A stretch of 61,191 nucleotides of DNA from Lentisphaerota bacterium. GTDB taxonomy: Bacteria > Verrucomicrobiota > Lentisphaeria > Oligosphaerales > JABHEG01. Below are positions 8,528 to 16,153 of this stretch, one piece after another; position 1 is the stretch's first letter; each line of letters opens with the position of its first letter. The notes beneath the pieces were generated by a model that made no database searches, was not told the origin of the DNA, and was given only the letters and a program-made list of their open reading frames with translations. Made by a program: the position numbers and the translations under genes. The stretch covers positions 1 through 61,191 of the forward strand of contig JABHEG010000181.1 of assembly GCA_018676675.1 (NCBI GenBank), given 5' to 3'.

Positions 8528-10138
8528 ATGGCGATGGATCTGCGTGCAACGACGGCGACCGCGCTCGCCTGTCTGGCGATCACCTGTGGTGTCCGAGGCG
8601 AGGAGTGGCGCCTTGATCCCACGGCCCCGGACGCCGCGGAACAGTGGGAGTTCCGGTCGGACAAGATCACGTTCTCCGATCAGGGCCTAGGGTTGGACAG
8701 CCTCGAGACACCCCGGAAACAGCAGATTGCTTTCCTCAAGACTCCGCCTTTGGCCGAGGTGACGCTTTCCGCCTCATTTGTCGCGGACCCGGCAGGCAAA
8801 GGTGTTCACGCGGTTGGGTTCGTGGTGGGTGCCCGTGACTCGCTCAACTACCACTACGTGCACTACGACCATTCCCAGGCCATTCTCTGCCGTTCCGACG
8901 ATGAGAAATCCTGGTGGGAGATCGGACGGCGCAGTGGCCTGGATAAACCAGAGGGGAAACGCCACACAGCAAAGCTGGTCTGCAGGCCCAACGTCATCGA
9001 GGTCTGGCTCAACGGCACCAAACTCTATGAGAAGAACTGCCCGGCGTTGACTCCGGGGCGGGTGGGCTTCTACACCGGCCAGGGGCGTGCAACTGTTCGT
9101 GATATCGTCGTCTCCGGGCGCGTCGTCAAGGCTGAGGCTTGGTCCTGGCGCGAGCGCCCCAAGCATTGGGTGATCGTCTGTGAGGACGGCGGTAACGGTG
9201 GTTACGAGGCGTTCCCGGACGCTACCCGTCTTGCCGACGGCCGTATCCTGGCCGTCTTCTACGATGGCTATGGACACGTTTCTATCCCACGCGAAAACTG
9301 CCCCTCCGGAGGACGGATTTCGGGCGTCTATTCAGACGATGAAGGGAAGACATGGGGCGAGCCGGTCGTTTTGTACGACGGCCCGAAGGACGACCGTGAT
9401 CCCCATGTCACCGAACTCCGTGATGGTCGGTTGATGATCACGTTCTTCTGTCACAGGACGCATGACATTCCCGGATGGCGTGGGGCCCTGCTCATCGAGT
9501 CAGCGGATGGGGGGGCGACCTGGACCAAACCGCGCGAGTTGGCCCCGGTCCCCTATTATGTTTGCTCCGCGCCGGTGCGTGAACTCAGCGATGGGACGTT
9601 GGTGTTGGGACTCTACCGGTCCAAAGGCGGAAAGGCCTGGGGGGCTGTCATCCGTTCAACTGACGGCGGCAAGACGTGGTCATCCCCTGCAGATATTGAT
9701 TCCAGCGGCATGCGACTCGACGCTGAAACGGACGTGGTCGAGCTGAAGAATGGCCACCTTTTTGCCGCCTTGCGCGGGCGCAAACAGATGGCGTGGAGTC
9801 GCTCGGAGGACCGGGGCGTTTCATGGAGTCCGGCTGTCTCCTTCGGTTTCTCCGGGCATTGTCCGTACTTCCTGCGTACGCCTCAGGATGTCATCCTGCT
9901 GGCCCACCGCATTCCCGCAACGAGTCTGCACTACTCGACCGACGAATGCCGGACGTGGAATGGTCCTGTGACGATTGACCGGGTCGGTGGAGCCTACCCG
10001 AGTCTGGTCAACCTCAAGGACGGTTCCGTCCTGTGCGTGTACTATGAGGAGGGCGCTGGTTCCAGTATTCGCGCGTGCCGTCTGGATGTCTCCCCGGATG
10101 GCGTGCGGGTAGCTCCTCTCCAGGCTGAGGGCGAGTAG
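8528..10138 (+). CDS. Secreted sialidase-family protein with an N-terminal lectin-like domain
   Basis: 536 aa from ATG 8528, with GGAGGACGAG upstream. Residues 1-24 form a signal peptide ending near VRGEEW. Residues about 25-210 resemble a LamG/3-keto-disaccharide-hydrolase-like jelly roll (HAVGFVVGARDSLNYHYVHY). Residues about 215-525 form a BNR/sialidase propeller with Asp boxes SDDEGKTWGEP, SADGGATWTKP, STDGGKTWSSP and SEDRGVSWSP. Family role: extracellular release of sialic acid or a related sugar, with the jelly roll as carbohydrate-binding module. It is probably cotranscribed with the preceding sialidase-fold gene. Confidence 0.85.
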   Translation: MAMDLRATTATALACLAITCGVRGEEWRLDPTAPDAAEQWEFRSDKITFSDQGLGLDSLETPRKQQIAFLKTPPLAEVTLSASFVADPAGKGVHAVGFVVGARDSLNYHYVHYDHSQAILCRSDDEKSWWEIGRRSGLDKPEGKRHTAKLVCRPNVIEVWLNGTKLYEKNCPALTPGRVGFYTGQGRATVRDIVVSGRVVKAEAWSWRERPKHWVIVCEDGGNGGYEAFPDATRLADGRILAVFYDGYGHVSIPRENCPSGGRISGVYSDDEGKTWGEPVVLYDGPKDDRDPHVTELRDGRLMITFFCHRTHDIPGWRGALLIESADGGATWTKPRELAPVPYYVCSAPVRELSDGTLVLGLYRSKGGKAWGAVIRSTDGGKTWSSPADIDSSGMRLDAETDVVELKNGHLFAALRGRKQMAWSRSEDRGVSWSPAVSFGFSGHCPYFLRTPQDVILLAHRIPATSLHYSTDECRTWNGPVTIDRVGGAYPSLVNLKDGSVLCVYYEEGAGSSIRACRLDVSPDGVRVAPLQAEGE

Positions 10139-10183
10139 GTCTGCTTAGCCCGGGATGGCGCTAAGACAGGTATGCACAGGACT

Positions 10184-10216
10184 CACCACCCTCAGCACCA
10201 CAAAAGGTGGGTGGTG
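10184..10216. terminator. Hairpin between convergent genes
   Basis: CACCACCC (10184-10191) pairs with GGGTGGTG (10209-10216) over a 17-nt loop, in the 131-nt gap between two converging genes. There is no T-tract on either side, so it is at best a weak bidirectional terminator. Confidence 0.35.
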
Positions 10217-10269
10217 GCGGACCACTCCCCGCAGCGACTTTCCAGCCATTAACGCGTCGCCATTCCTGT

Positions 10270-11340
10270 TCAGAAGCGCAACGTGCGGACTTGATCGAGG
10301 TAGTACCTGTAGTCGTCGAGGGGGACGCCTGGGGTGATCAGGTGATCCGGCTCCATGAGGTAGCCGCCTTCCCGGATCAAAGCCACTCGGTCAGCGATTT
10401 CACGATCGATCGCGTCTCGCCCTTGTTCGAGAACCATCTTGTCAAACCCGCCCACAATGCGCAGTTCCTTGCCGTACTTGCGGCGGATGTCTTCCGGGTA
10501 GGCTTTCCAGGTTCCGCGTTCGATAGGGAATTGCAGGTTGACGCCGGCATCAAGCCAGTGCTGGATGAGTGGCTCGACGAAGCCATCGGAGTCGAGGCCA
10601 TAGAGCTTGACGCCGTAGGAGTCCAGCTTGTCTCGGATCTTGCGGTAGCCGGGGGCGACACAGTCCTCAAAGATCATTGGGCTGACCAGCGGGCCAGTTT
10701 TGCCGCAGATATCCTCCCAACCGAATCCAAGATCGGGGATGGTGGTCATCCCGGGCAGTATCTGATCGAGCGACCAACAGGTCAGGTCGGCGAGAGTGTT
10801 GACCATGTCGGCGTAGCAGTCCCGGTCGTCATACATGAGGTAGGACATGTTCTCGACGCCCATCCAGTTGCGGACCCAGCCCATCATGGAGGCCGTGCCG
10901 ATGACGATCGGGAGCCCGGCACGCTCGACGCCGTGGATGGCGGCATCCAGGTCTTCGGGTAACCGTGCTGGATCGGGTTGCAGCCGTTTCTTGTATTCGG
11001 GCCAGTCATCCGCCGTCTTGAGGGTGAAATCGATGTAGTGAGGGATGCAGCTCTGATGCTTCCAGTCCTTGCACACGACTCCATCGTGCCCCCGGAAGAT
11101 GCGGTACTCATCGGTCTCTTCAATGACGTCCTCATTGAACGTAGGGAACAGATTGAGATTGGCCCCGATGCTGGCCCAGTTGGGCACGGCATCGAAGTAG
11201 GTGTGAGGATTGGCGTCCCTGGGCATGCCTTCCGCAAACCAGCGTTCCCGCGTTTCGGGCCAGCCAGTCCAATGGATCACAGGGATTCGGTCGAATTCCC
11301 CGTAGTGCATGATCTGCTGCCAAAGCTCTCGGCTGTTCAT
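10270..11340 (-). CDS. Uroporphyrinogen decarboxylase (URO-D) family protein
   Basis: 356 aa starting MNSRELWQQIMHYGEFDRIPV, a typical opening for the URO-D superfamily branch that includes corrinoid/coenzyme M methyltransferases such as MtaA and CmuA. Conserved features include the C-terminal IVGGFDKMVL and the GGYLMEPDHLITPGVPLDDYRYY segment, similar to the family's GGgyi..pdH.ipp.vp.eN. It has no signal peptide, so it is cytoplasmic. It is unlikely to be haem-pathway HemE, because this branch is common as multiple copies in anaerobic PVC bacteria. It may demethylate a corrinoid protein or handle a methylated substrate. It stands alone on this strand. Confidence 0.82.
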   Translation of the reverse strand: MNSRELWQQIMHYGEFDRIPVIHWTGWPETRERWFAEGMPRDANPHTYFDAVPNWASIGANLNLFPTFNEDVIEETDEYRIFRGHDGVVCKDWKHQSCIPHYIDFTLKTADDWPEYKKRLQPDPARLPEDLDAAIHGVERAGLPIVIGTASMMGWVRNWMGVENMSYLMYDDRDCYADMVNTLADLTCWSLDQILPGMTTIPDLGFGWEDICGKTGPLVSPMIFEDCVAPGYRKIRDKLDSYGVKLYGLDSDGFVEPLIQHWLDAGVNLQFPIERGTWKAYPEDIRRKYGKELRIVGGFDKMVLEQGRDAIDREIADRVALIREGGYLMEPDHLITPGVPLDDYRYYLDQVRTLRF

Positions 11341-11547
11341 GGGGACTCCTTAGGGTCTTCTTGACGGTCACGTCCTAATTGGGCGTCGCGGCTTCGTCTG
11401 TCAAGGTACGTCGCACAAGAAAGCGCGGTTGCGGTGGGCCGGGTACTGCCGACGCGATATGGTGATCGCGGTGAGGCCGTGCCCAGACTTCGTCGTCCAT
11501 GCCATGGTATTGCGCCTCGAGATCACGTCTTGAAGCAGGAGTTACTC

Positions 11548-13995
11548 ATGCGATGTCTCATGCCGTTCACGGTCCTTCTTGTTTCTGTCCTGGCCCTGTC
11601 TGCGGGGGGCTCCGATTTCCGGAAAGTGCCCATCGCGGGTGTCGGCTTTATTGGGCCAAGCGATGTGCCAGTGCGGCCCGAGACAAGCGTCTGCCGACAC
11701 TTTGGTTACCAGGCTTCCGTCGGCTTCCCCTATCGGAATCGAAGCCTGGCGGTCGACTTCGGCCGGCCCGTACTCGTGCATCGGCTCCAATTGCTCGACG
11801 ACTATTCGGACCATGGCGGAACGTCACCGTCGATTGCCAAGCACGGACTGGGGATCTATACCAGTCAGGACGGCCGCACGTACGAGCGCTGCACATTGCC
11901 TTTCACGATTACCATCCGTTCAGGTGAGGCCGAGGGAGCATTCGACCTGGTGGAGATCGACGGTCTGGCTCTTGTCGCGCGTTACGTCAAGTTCCATCAG
12001 GCACTGCCGGACAGCGAATGGGACTTGGGCAACAACAACCTTCAGAACATGGTCCGGGCGTATCAGGATGCGGACCTTGCGGGGGCGATCGAGACCGTTG
12101 TCGTGCCGCGCTATTCTGCCGGGCACGCCCTGCTGCGCGCTACGGTTACCGTCCCCAGGGTGGGGGCAGAAGGACTGTCCCTCGATATCTCTGACTCTCT
12201 GGGACAGCCTTTGGCGGCTATTCCTGTTCCGGCCGATGGCGTGTGTTCCGGCGATCTGGGTGTTGGAGGACTGCCGCAGGGCCTGCACACGCTGCGTGTT
12301 AGGGCATTCCTGCCTGGCCGCGTGCCTGTTGCCGAAGCTGAGATTCGGACATACGTCTGCGCCCGGATCGTGGCCGACCCGGAAGAGGATGTCGTCGGCG
12401 CACCCGGTCAGGTGGTGATGCTGAGCGACATTGCTCGGGACGTGCCGGACGGATGGGAGAAGAGCCCGTTCCGGCGCCAGGGCGACGTGGTTGATCGCGT
12501 CCTCGTGTCGAGCGGAAAGGGAGCATCTGAGATGACGGTCAAGCTGCCGGCCAGTGGCTGGCATGCCGTCAGTATTGGCCTGACAGGGGACGGTGAGGTC
12601 GACGCCCGACTGGGGAAGCAGGGCGATTGGCGGCGTTGCCGGCTGGAGGTCTGGCGGCAGCATGCGAAGCGCACGGGGTTGGGCGAGGCGTTTGTGGGGT
12701 GCGCGGAGCTTGACCGGACCACGCTTCACATTCGCCCGCGGGGGAAGGCCTCGGCCCGTATCGCGTTCGTGCGGCTGCTGGGGCTCAGCGAAGAGCAGAT
12801 CAGCCGTGTCCTGACCGCCCGTAAGCCCAACACACGGAGGCGGGTGACGGTGAACAACGACGGCTACAGCATGTTCTTCAGCGGGGTGAACTCCATCGAG
12901 AGAATTCACCGGATGATCGATCGCTATGAGGGCAAAGAGCTCTACTCTTACGACTATTGCCTGGGGACAGATGCGTCATGCACCTACGACACCAAGGTGG
13001 GTACGGTGTACGGGACGGGGCTCACGGAATTCTGGCGGCAGGGGGATCGACGCGCGGCCGAGGGCGTCCGGAAGCTGATCAGCGAGGGCAATGACCCGCT
13101 TCGGGTGGTGATCGAGCGATGTCGCAAGAACGGTCTCCGGGTTAACACCTCATTCCGTATGAACGCGTGCTACCCGCTCCCCATGGGGAAGACGTTCAAT
13201 GGGAAACACTACTGGGAACACTATGACTCGTGTCGAGTCATGACCCGGTATGGCAAGCCGCACACCAATTTGAGCTACGCCTACCCGGGGGTCCGGGCCT
13301 ATCGTTTGGCCGTCATCCGTGAGGCCGCCACCTACGCTCCGGACGGCATGCATCTCGACTTCCTCCGGCACCCCCCGTTCACCGGGAATGACGGCCCAAT
13401 CGCCGAGACGTTCAGGAAGAGGCATGGCGAGGAACCCCCGACGGCCCCCTTTGCTGATCCGCGATGGCAGGTGATTCGCACGGAGGTCATGACGGAATTC
13501 GTCCGCGATGTGCGACGCGCGCTGGACGATGTTGGGCGTGAACTCAAGCGGCGCCTTCCCCTGAGCGTGTCTTTCGATTGCGTTGCCTACCAGTCACAGG
13601 GACTCGACGTGAAGCGCTGGGTGACCGACGGCCTGGTCGATAACATCAGCCCGGGGATTCACGGCCATGGGGGGACGCACTTCGGTATCGCGGAGTTTGC
13701 GAAGATGACTCAGGGAACGCCCTGTGAGCTGTTCGTGCGGCTTGAGCACACCATTCAGGGGCATGACCCGACTCCGGAGTCCGAGCGCGGCGAGGTCGTG
13801 TTCAAGTCTGAGCACATGACGTTGAACCTCTATCGCGCCCGTGTTCTGGAGCTCTATGAGCGAGGAGCGGACGGCATCTACTTGTTCAACACAGGTGGCG
13901 TGTGGCTGATCGATGTGCTGAGTGATGAGCCCGGGCTTCGGGCCTGGGATGCGGTCGAGCGTCCATTGGTGGGATGGTTCGACTTCCTGCAGTGA
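11548..13995 (+). CDS. Secreted glycosidase-like protein with discoidin domain
   Basis: 815 aa from ATG 11548, with AGGAG upstream. Residues 1-20 are a signal peptide. Residues about 40-190 resemble a discoidin/galactose-binding domain (VLVHRLQLLDDYSDHGG ... ARYVKFHQ). A beta-rich middle region follows. Residues about 465-810 look like a TIM barrel of the family-10-like (GHL10) glycosyl hydrolase group: RVNTSFRMNACYP, YAPDGMHLDFLRHPPF, then LSVSFDCVA. The acidic residue in GMHLDFLRHP sits where such barrels carry a substrate or catalytic residue. The substrate is unknown. It is transcribed away from the URO-D gene, with about 200 nt between them. Confidence 0.72.
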   Translation: MRCLMPFTVLLVSVLALSAGGSDFRKVPIAGVGFIGPSDVPVRPETSVCRHFGYQASVGFPYRNRSLAVDFGRPVLVHRLQLLDDYSDHGGTSPSIAKHGLGIYTSQDGRTYERCTLPFTITIRSGEAEGAFDLVEIDGLALVARYVKFHQALPDSEWDLGNNNLQNMVRAYQDADLAGAIETVVVPRYSAGHALLRATVTVPRVGAEGLSLDISDSLGQPLAAIPVPADGVCSGDLGVGGLPQGLHTLRVRAFLPGRVPVAEAEIRTYVCARIVADPEEDVVGAPGQVVMLSDIARDVPDGWEKSPFRRQGDVVDRVLVSSGKGASEMTVKLPASGWHAVSIGLTGDGEVDARLGKQGDWRRCRLEVWRQHAKRTGLGEAFVGCAELDRTTLHIRPRGKASARIAFVRLLGLSEEQISRVLTARKPNTRRRVTVNNDGYSMFFSGVNSIERIHRMIDRYEGKELYSYDYCLGTDASCTYDTKVGTVYGTGLTEFWRQGDRRAAEGVRKLISEGNDPLRVVIERCRKNGLRVNTSFRMNACYPLPMGKTFNGKHYWEHYDSCRVMTRYGKPHTNLSYAYPGVRAYRLAVIREAATYAPDGMHLDFLRHPPFTGNDGPIAETFRKRHGEEPPTAPFADPRWQVIRTEVMTEFVRDVRRALDDVGRELKRRLPLSVSFDCVAYQSQGLDVKRWVTDGLVDNISPGIHGHGGTHFGIAEFAKMTQGTPCELFVRLEHTIQGHDPTPESERGEVVFKSEHMTLNLYRARVLELYERGADGIYLFNTGGVWLIDVLSDEPGLRAWDAVERPLVGWFDFLQ

Positions 13996-14205
13996 GTGCC
14001 TGCGGAACCAGACTTCACGGGTAGGGCCCACAGGGGGAGTGAGTATGACGTCGTGGGTGACCGGAAGGAGAGGCAACCATGTCACAGCTTGCTGTTCAAC
14101 ACGTACTACGTTGTTGATCACTTCCAGCACGTTACCGAGTGGCAGGTCCGGTGACGGGTTGAGGGAGCTCCGCCCCCGGAACCCCGGTGGTCCTGACCCA
14201 TCTTC
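13996..14205. other. Intergenic stretch, no confident gene
   Basis: The frame of the preceding glycosidase-like gene stays open for 52 codons after its TGA, up to a TGA at 14152-14154. It would read ...LLFNTYYVVDHFQHVTEWQVR at its end, which looks protein-like. No homologue was recognised. It may be a gene remnant or chance. Confidence 0.25.
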
Positions 14206-15156
14206 TCACGCGTGGTTCCGCAGCTGGAGTTCGATAGGGTGCGGGCGCAGGTACGTTTGCTCCGCAAGGTAGGCTTTGTTGTACTTGCGCACGTAGTGGT
14301 TGAGCAACGTGATCGGCACGATGAGGGCAAGGCTTCCCTGCTTGAACTGGGAGATGATCTCCAGCAGTTCCTGCTTCTCATCCGTGCTTAGGTCTTTCTT
14401 GAAGTACCCCATTATGTGCTGCAGCACACTGACGTGTTTGCGGGCGGTGCATTTCAGTCTGAGCGCGTCCATGAGGAGCTTCTCATAGGCGTCGAAGGCG
14501 GCGGGGAGTTCCTCGCCCTTTGCGTCAGCGACAAGTCGCCCCATGTCCCGATAGTGCTTCTCACTGTGCGAGAGAATGAGCAGTTTATGAGTGGTGTGAA
14601 AGGCCACCAGGCGCCCTGTGCGGGGGCCTCCTGCGATGGTGTCGCGCCAGCGTCTCAGGGAAAAGACGCGCTCGATGAAGTTCTCACGGAGAACTGGATC
14701 GTGGAGCCGTCCCTCCTCCTCGGTCGGCAAGAGTGGGAAGTGGTCCATGAAGGCCTTGGCGAAAAGTCCGACTCCGGTCTTGTTGGGGATGCCTTTGGCG
14801 TTGTAGACCTTTACTCGCTCCATGCCGCTGCTGGGGGACGCACCTTTGAAGATGAAGCCGCAGAGCTCTTCCTGCTCGAGTTCCTGAACGCGCTGAGTTG
14901 CCCACGCCCGCATCTGCTCTGTGTGATCGATCTGCGTTCGGGTGGTGACGAGACGAGGAGCAACCGGATCCCCCACGAGACGCATGGGCTCGCGCGGGAT
15001 GCCCAATCCGCACTCCTGCTCGGGGCACACGGGGACGTACTCAACGAGCCGCCCGAGTGTGTCGGTCAGGTAGCGGTCGTGCTTGTGCTGGCCGTCATAG
15101 CGGACCTTTTGCCCCATGAGGCAGGCGCTGATCCCGATCCGTATTTGGTCGTTCAT
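14206..15156 (-). CDS. DUF523/DUF1722 fusion protein (YbgA-like)
   Basis: 316 aa from ATG 15156, with GGAG 8-9 nt upstream. Residues about 5-145 are a DUF523 domain with conserved Cys residues (ISACLMGQKVRYDG; CPEQECGLGIPREPMRL), which suggest metal or cluster binding. Residues about 185-310 are a DUF1722 (YbgA) domain (LVAFHTTHKLLILSHSEKHY). The biochemical role of the family is not settled. YbgA domains are often linked to photolyase genes, so the position 25 nt downstream of the uvsE remnant fits an old DNA-repair operon. Confidence 0.88.
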   Translation of the reverse strand: MNDQIRIGISACLMGQKVRYDGQHKHDRYLTDTLGRLVEYVPVCPEQECGLGIPREPMRLVGDPVAPRLVTTRTQIDHTEQMRAWATQRVQELEQEELCGFIFKGASPSSGMERVKVYNAKGIPNKTGVGLFAKAFMDHFPLLPTEEEGRLHDPVLRENFIERVFSLRRWRDTIAGGPRTGRLVAFHTTHKLLILSHSEKHYRDMGRLVADAKGEELPAAFDAYEKLLMDALRLKCTARKHVSVLQHIMGYFKKDLSTDEKQELLEIISQFKQGSLALIVPITLLNHYVRKYNKAYLAEQTYLRPHPIELQLRNHA

Positions 15157-15181
15157 GGTGTCGTTCTCCAGAGGGGAGCCG

Positions 15182-15712
15182 TCATGTCCCGTCGTCCAGA
15201 TCACGCCTCAGCTTGAGGATCGCGAGCTCTTTCGCCTTGGCCTCTACTTCCACGGTGATGTCCAGCTTCCCCCAACAGGTCGGGAAGTCGTCAGCATCAA
15301 TATAGTCGTGGTGTCGGCTTGGCTTGGGGCCATCCCATCCCTCGATTGGGCTTGAGAGGCGGAACAAGGGCTCCCGGCTCCATGTAGCCACGGCCAGCTG
15401 AGTTGCGGCCTCAACTGTCAGCCCATCCGGGTTGCATCGATGGTGATGTACATCGGGCACGTCTTCTATGGCATAGCCCGCTTCCGGGTGAGTTTTCGCC
15501 GGCAGAATCTGACTGTTGACCCGGAAACTACCGATTCCGTTTGCCGCGCAGAAGTTCAGGGCGTCTCGCAGCGCCCTGGCGTTATGCAGACAGATCCCGG
15601 AGATCTTCCCCAATGCCGCTTGTCTCGACAGTCGCATGAGCGCTGTGGCGGTTGCCTGAGGGAACGTGATTGGTTCTTACAGAAAGGTGCAGCATAGCCC
15701 CAAGCGCAGCAT
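15182..15712 (-). pseudogene. uvsE: Broken UV-damage endonuclease gene (uvsE/UVDE)
   Basis: Reading down from ATG 15712, preceded by AGAGGT, the frame gives MLRLGLCCTFL, then a TAA stop at 15679-15677. It continues in the same frame with EPITFPQATATAL, the expected UVDE continuation. The match then runs through FCAANGIGSFRVNSQILPAKTHPEAGY and jumps, after AIED, to VPDVHHHRCNPDG and the C-terminal RHHDYID and VEVEAKAKELA. About 120 codons of the family's roughly 300 are missing in between, including the middle barrel strands that carry several metal-binding His and Glu residues. One nonsense codon plus one in-frame internal deletion make a working enzyme very unlikely. A downstream ATG at 15637 could still start a 151-aa fragment. 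Confidence 0.85.
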
Positions 15713-15800
15713 GGATTGACCTCTTGTCTGGTCGTGGTCGCTATGGTCTCCACGACCCGCACCGTGAACGCCGGTTCCCTTCTCGCCGTCAGGTTTGCTG

Positions 15801-16025
15801 GAGCGGGTGCCGTCCTGCGATTGCTTCGTCTTCAATGTGGAAGCGGGTGCCACCCCGCGATTGCTTCGTCTTCGATGTGGGAGCGGGTGCCGCCCTGCGA
15901 TTGCTTCGTCTTCAGTGTGGGAGCGGGTGCCGCCCTGCGATTGCTTCGTCTTCAATGTGGGAGCGGGTGCCACCCCGCGATTGCTTCGTCTTCAATGTGG
16001 GAGCGGGTGCCACCCCGCGATTGCT
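15801..16025. repeat. 40-bp tandem repeat, five full copies and a partial sixth
   Basis: Units begin at 15801, 15841, 15881, 15921 and 15961, with a 25-nt partial copy at 16001. Copies differ at only a few positions. On the minus strand each unit reads as a hairpin, GCGGG-gtggca-CCCGC, followed by TCCCACATTG and a spacer rich in GAAG. There are no unique spacers, so this is not a CRISPR array. The 40-nt period is not a multiple of three and the array is not translated as one protein. It lies between two minus-strand genes, just upstream of the uvsE remnant. Confidence 0.9.
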
Positions 16026-16042
16026 CGGCGGCTTAGGCATTC

Positions 16043-16147
16043 GGAGCACAGCGGCTCCTCCCACATTGGGGAAGGGACTCGGAGCACAGCGGCTCCTTCC
16101 ACATTGGGGAAGGGACTCGGATCACAGCGGCTCCTCCCACATTCGGG
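16043..16147. repeat. 38-bp tandem repeat, two full copies and a partial third
   Basis: Units start at 16043 and 16081, with a partial copy at 16119. Each has the hairpin GGAGC-acagcg-GCTCC followed by TCC(C/T)... and CACATTGGGGAAGGGACTC. It is related to the adjacent 40-bp array but lies in the opposite orientation and has a different stem. It ends 7 nt before the stop codon of the large minus-strand gene, so it lies at that gene's 3' end and could act as a termination or RNA-stability element. Confidence 0.88.
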
Positions 16148-16153
16148 ACCTGT

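Noticed and set aside
10270..11340. HemE of the haem pathway
   Set aside because: Its opening and C-terminal motifs fit the MtaA/CmuA-like branch and no other haem genes are nearby.
15801..16147. CRISPR array
   Set aside because: The copies are contiguous with no unique spacers of regular length, and there are no cas genes in the window.
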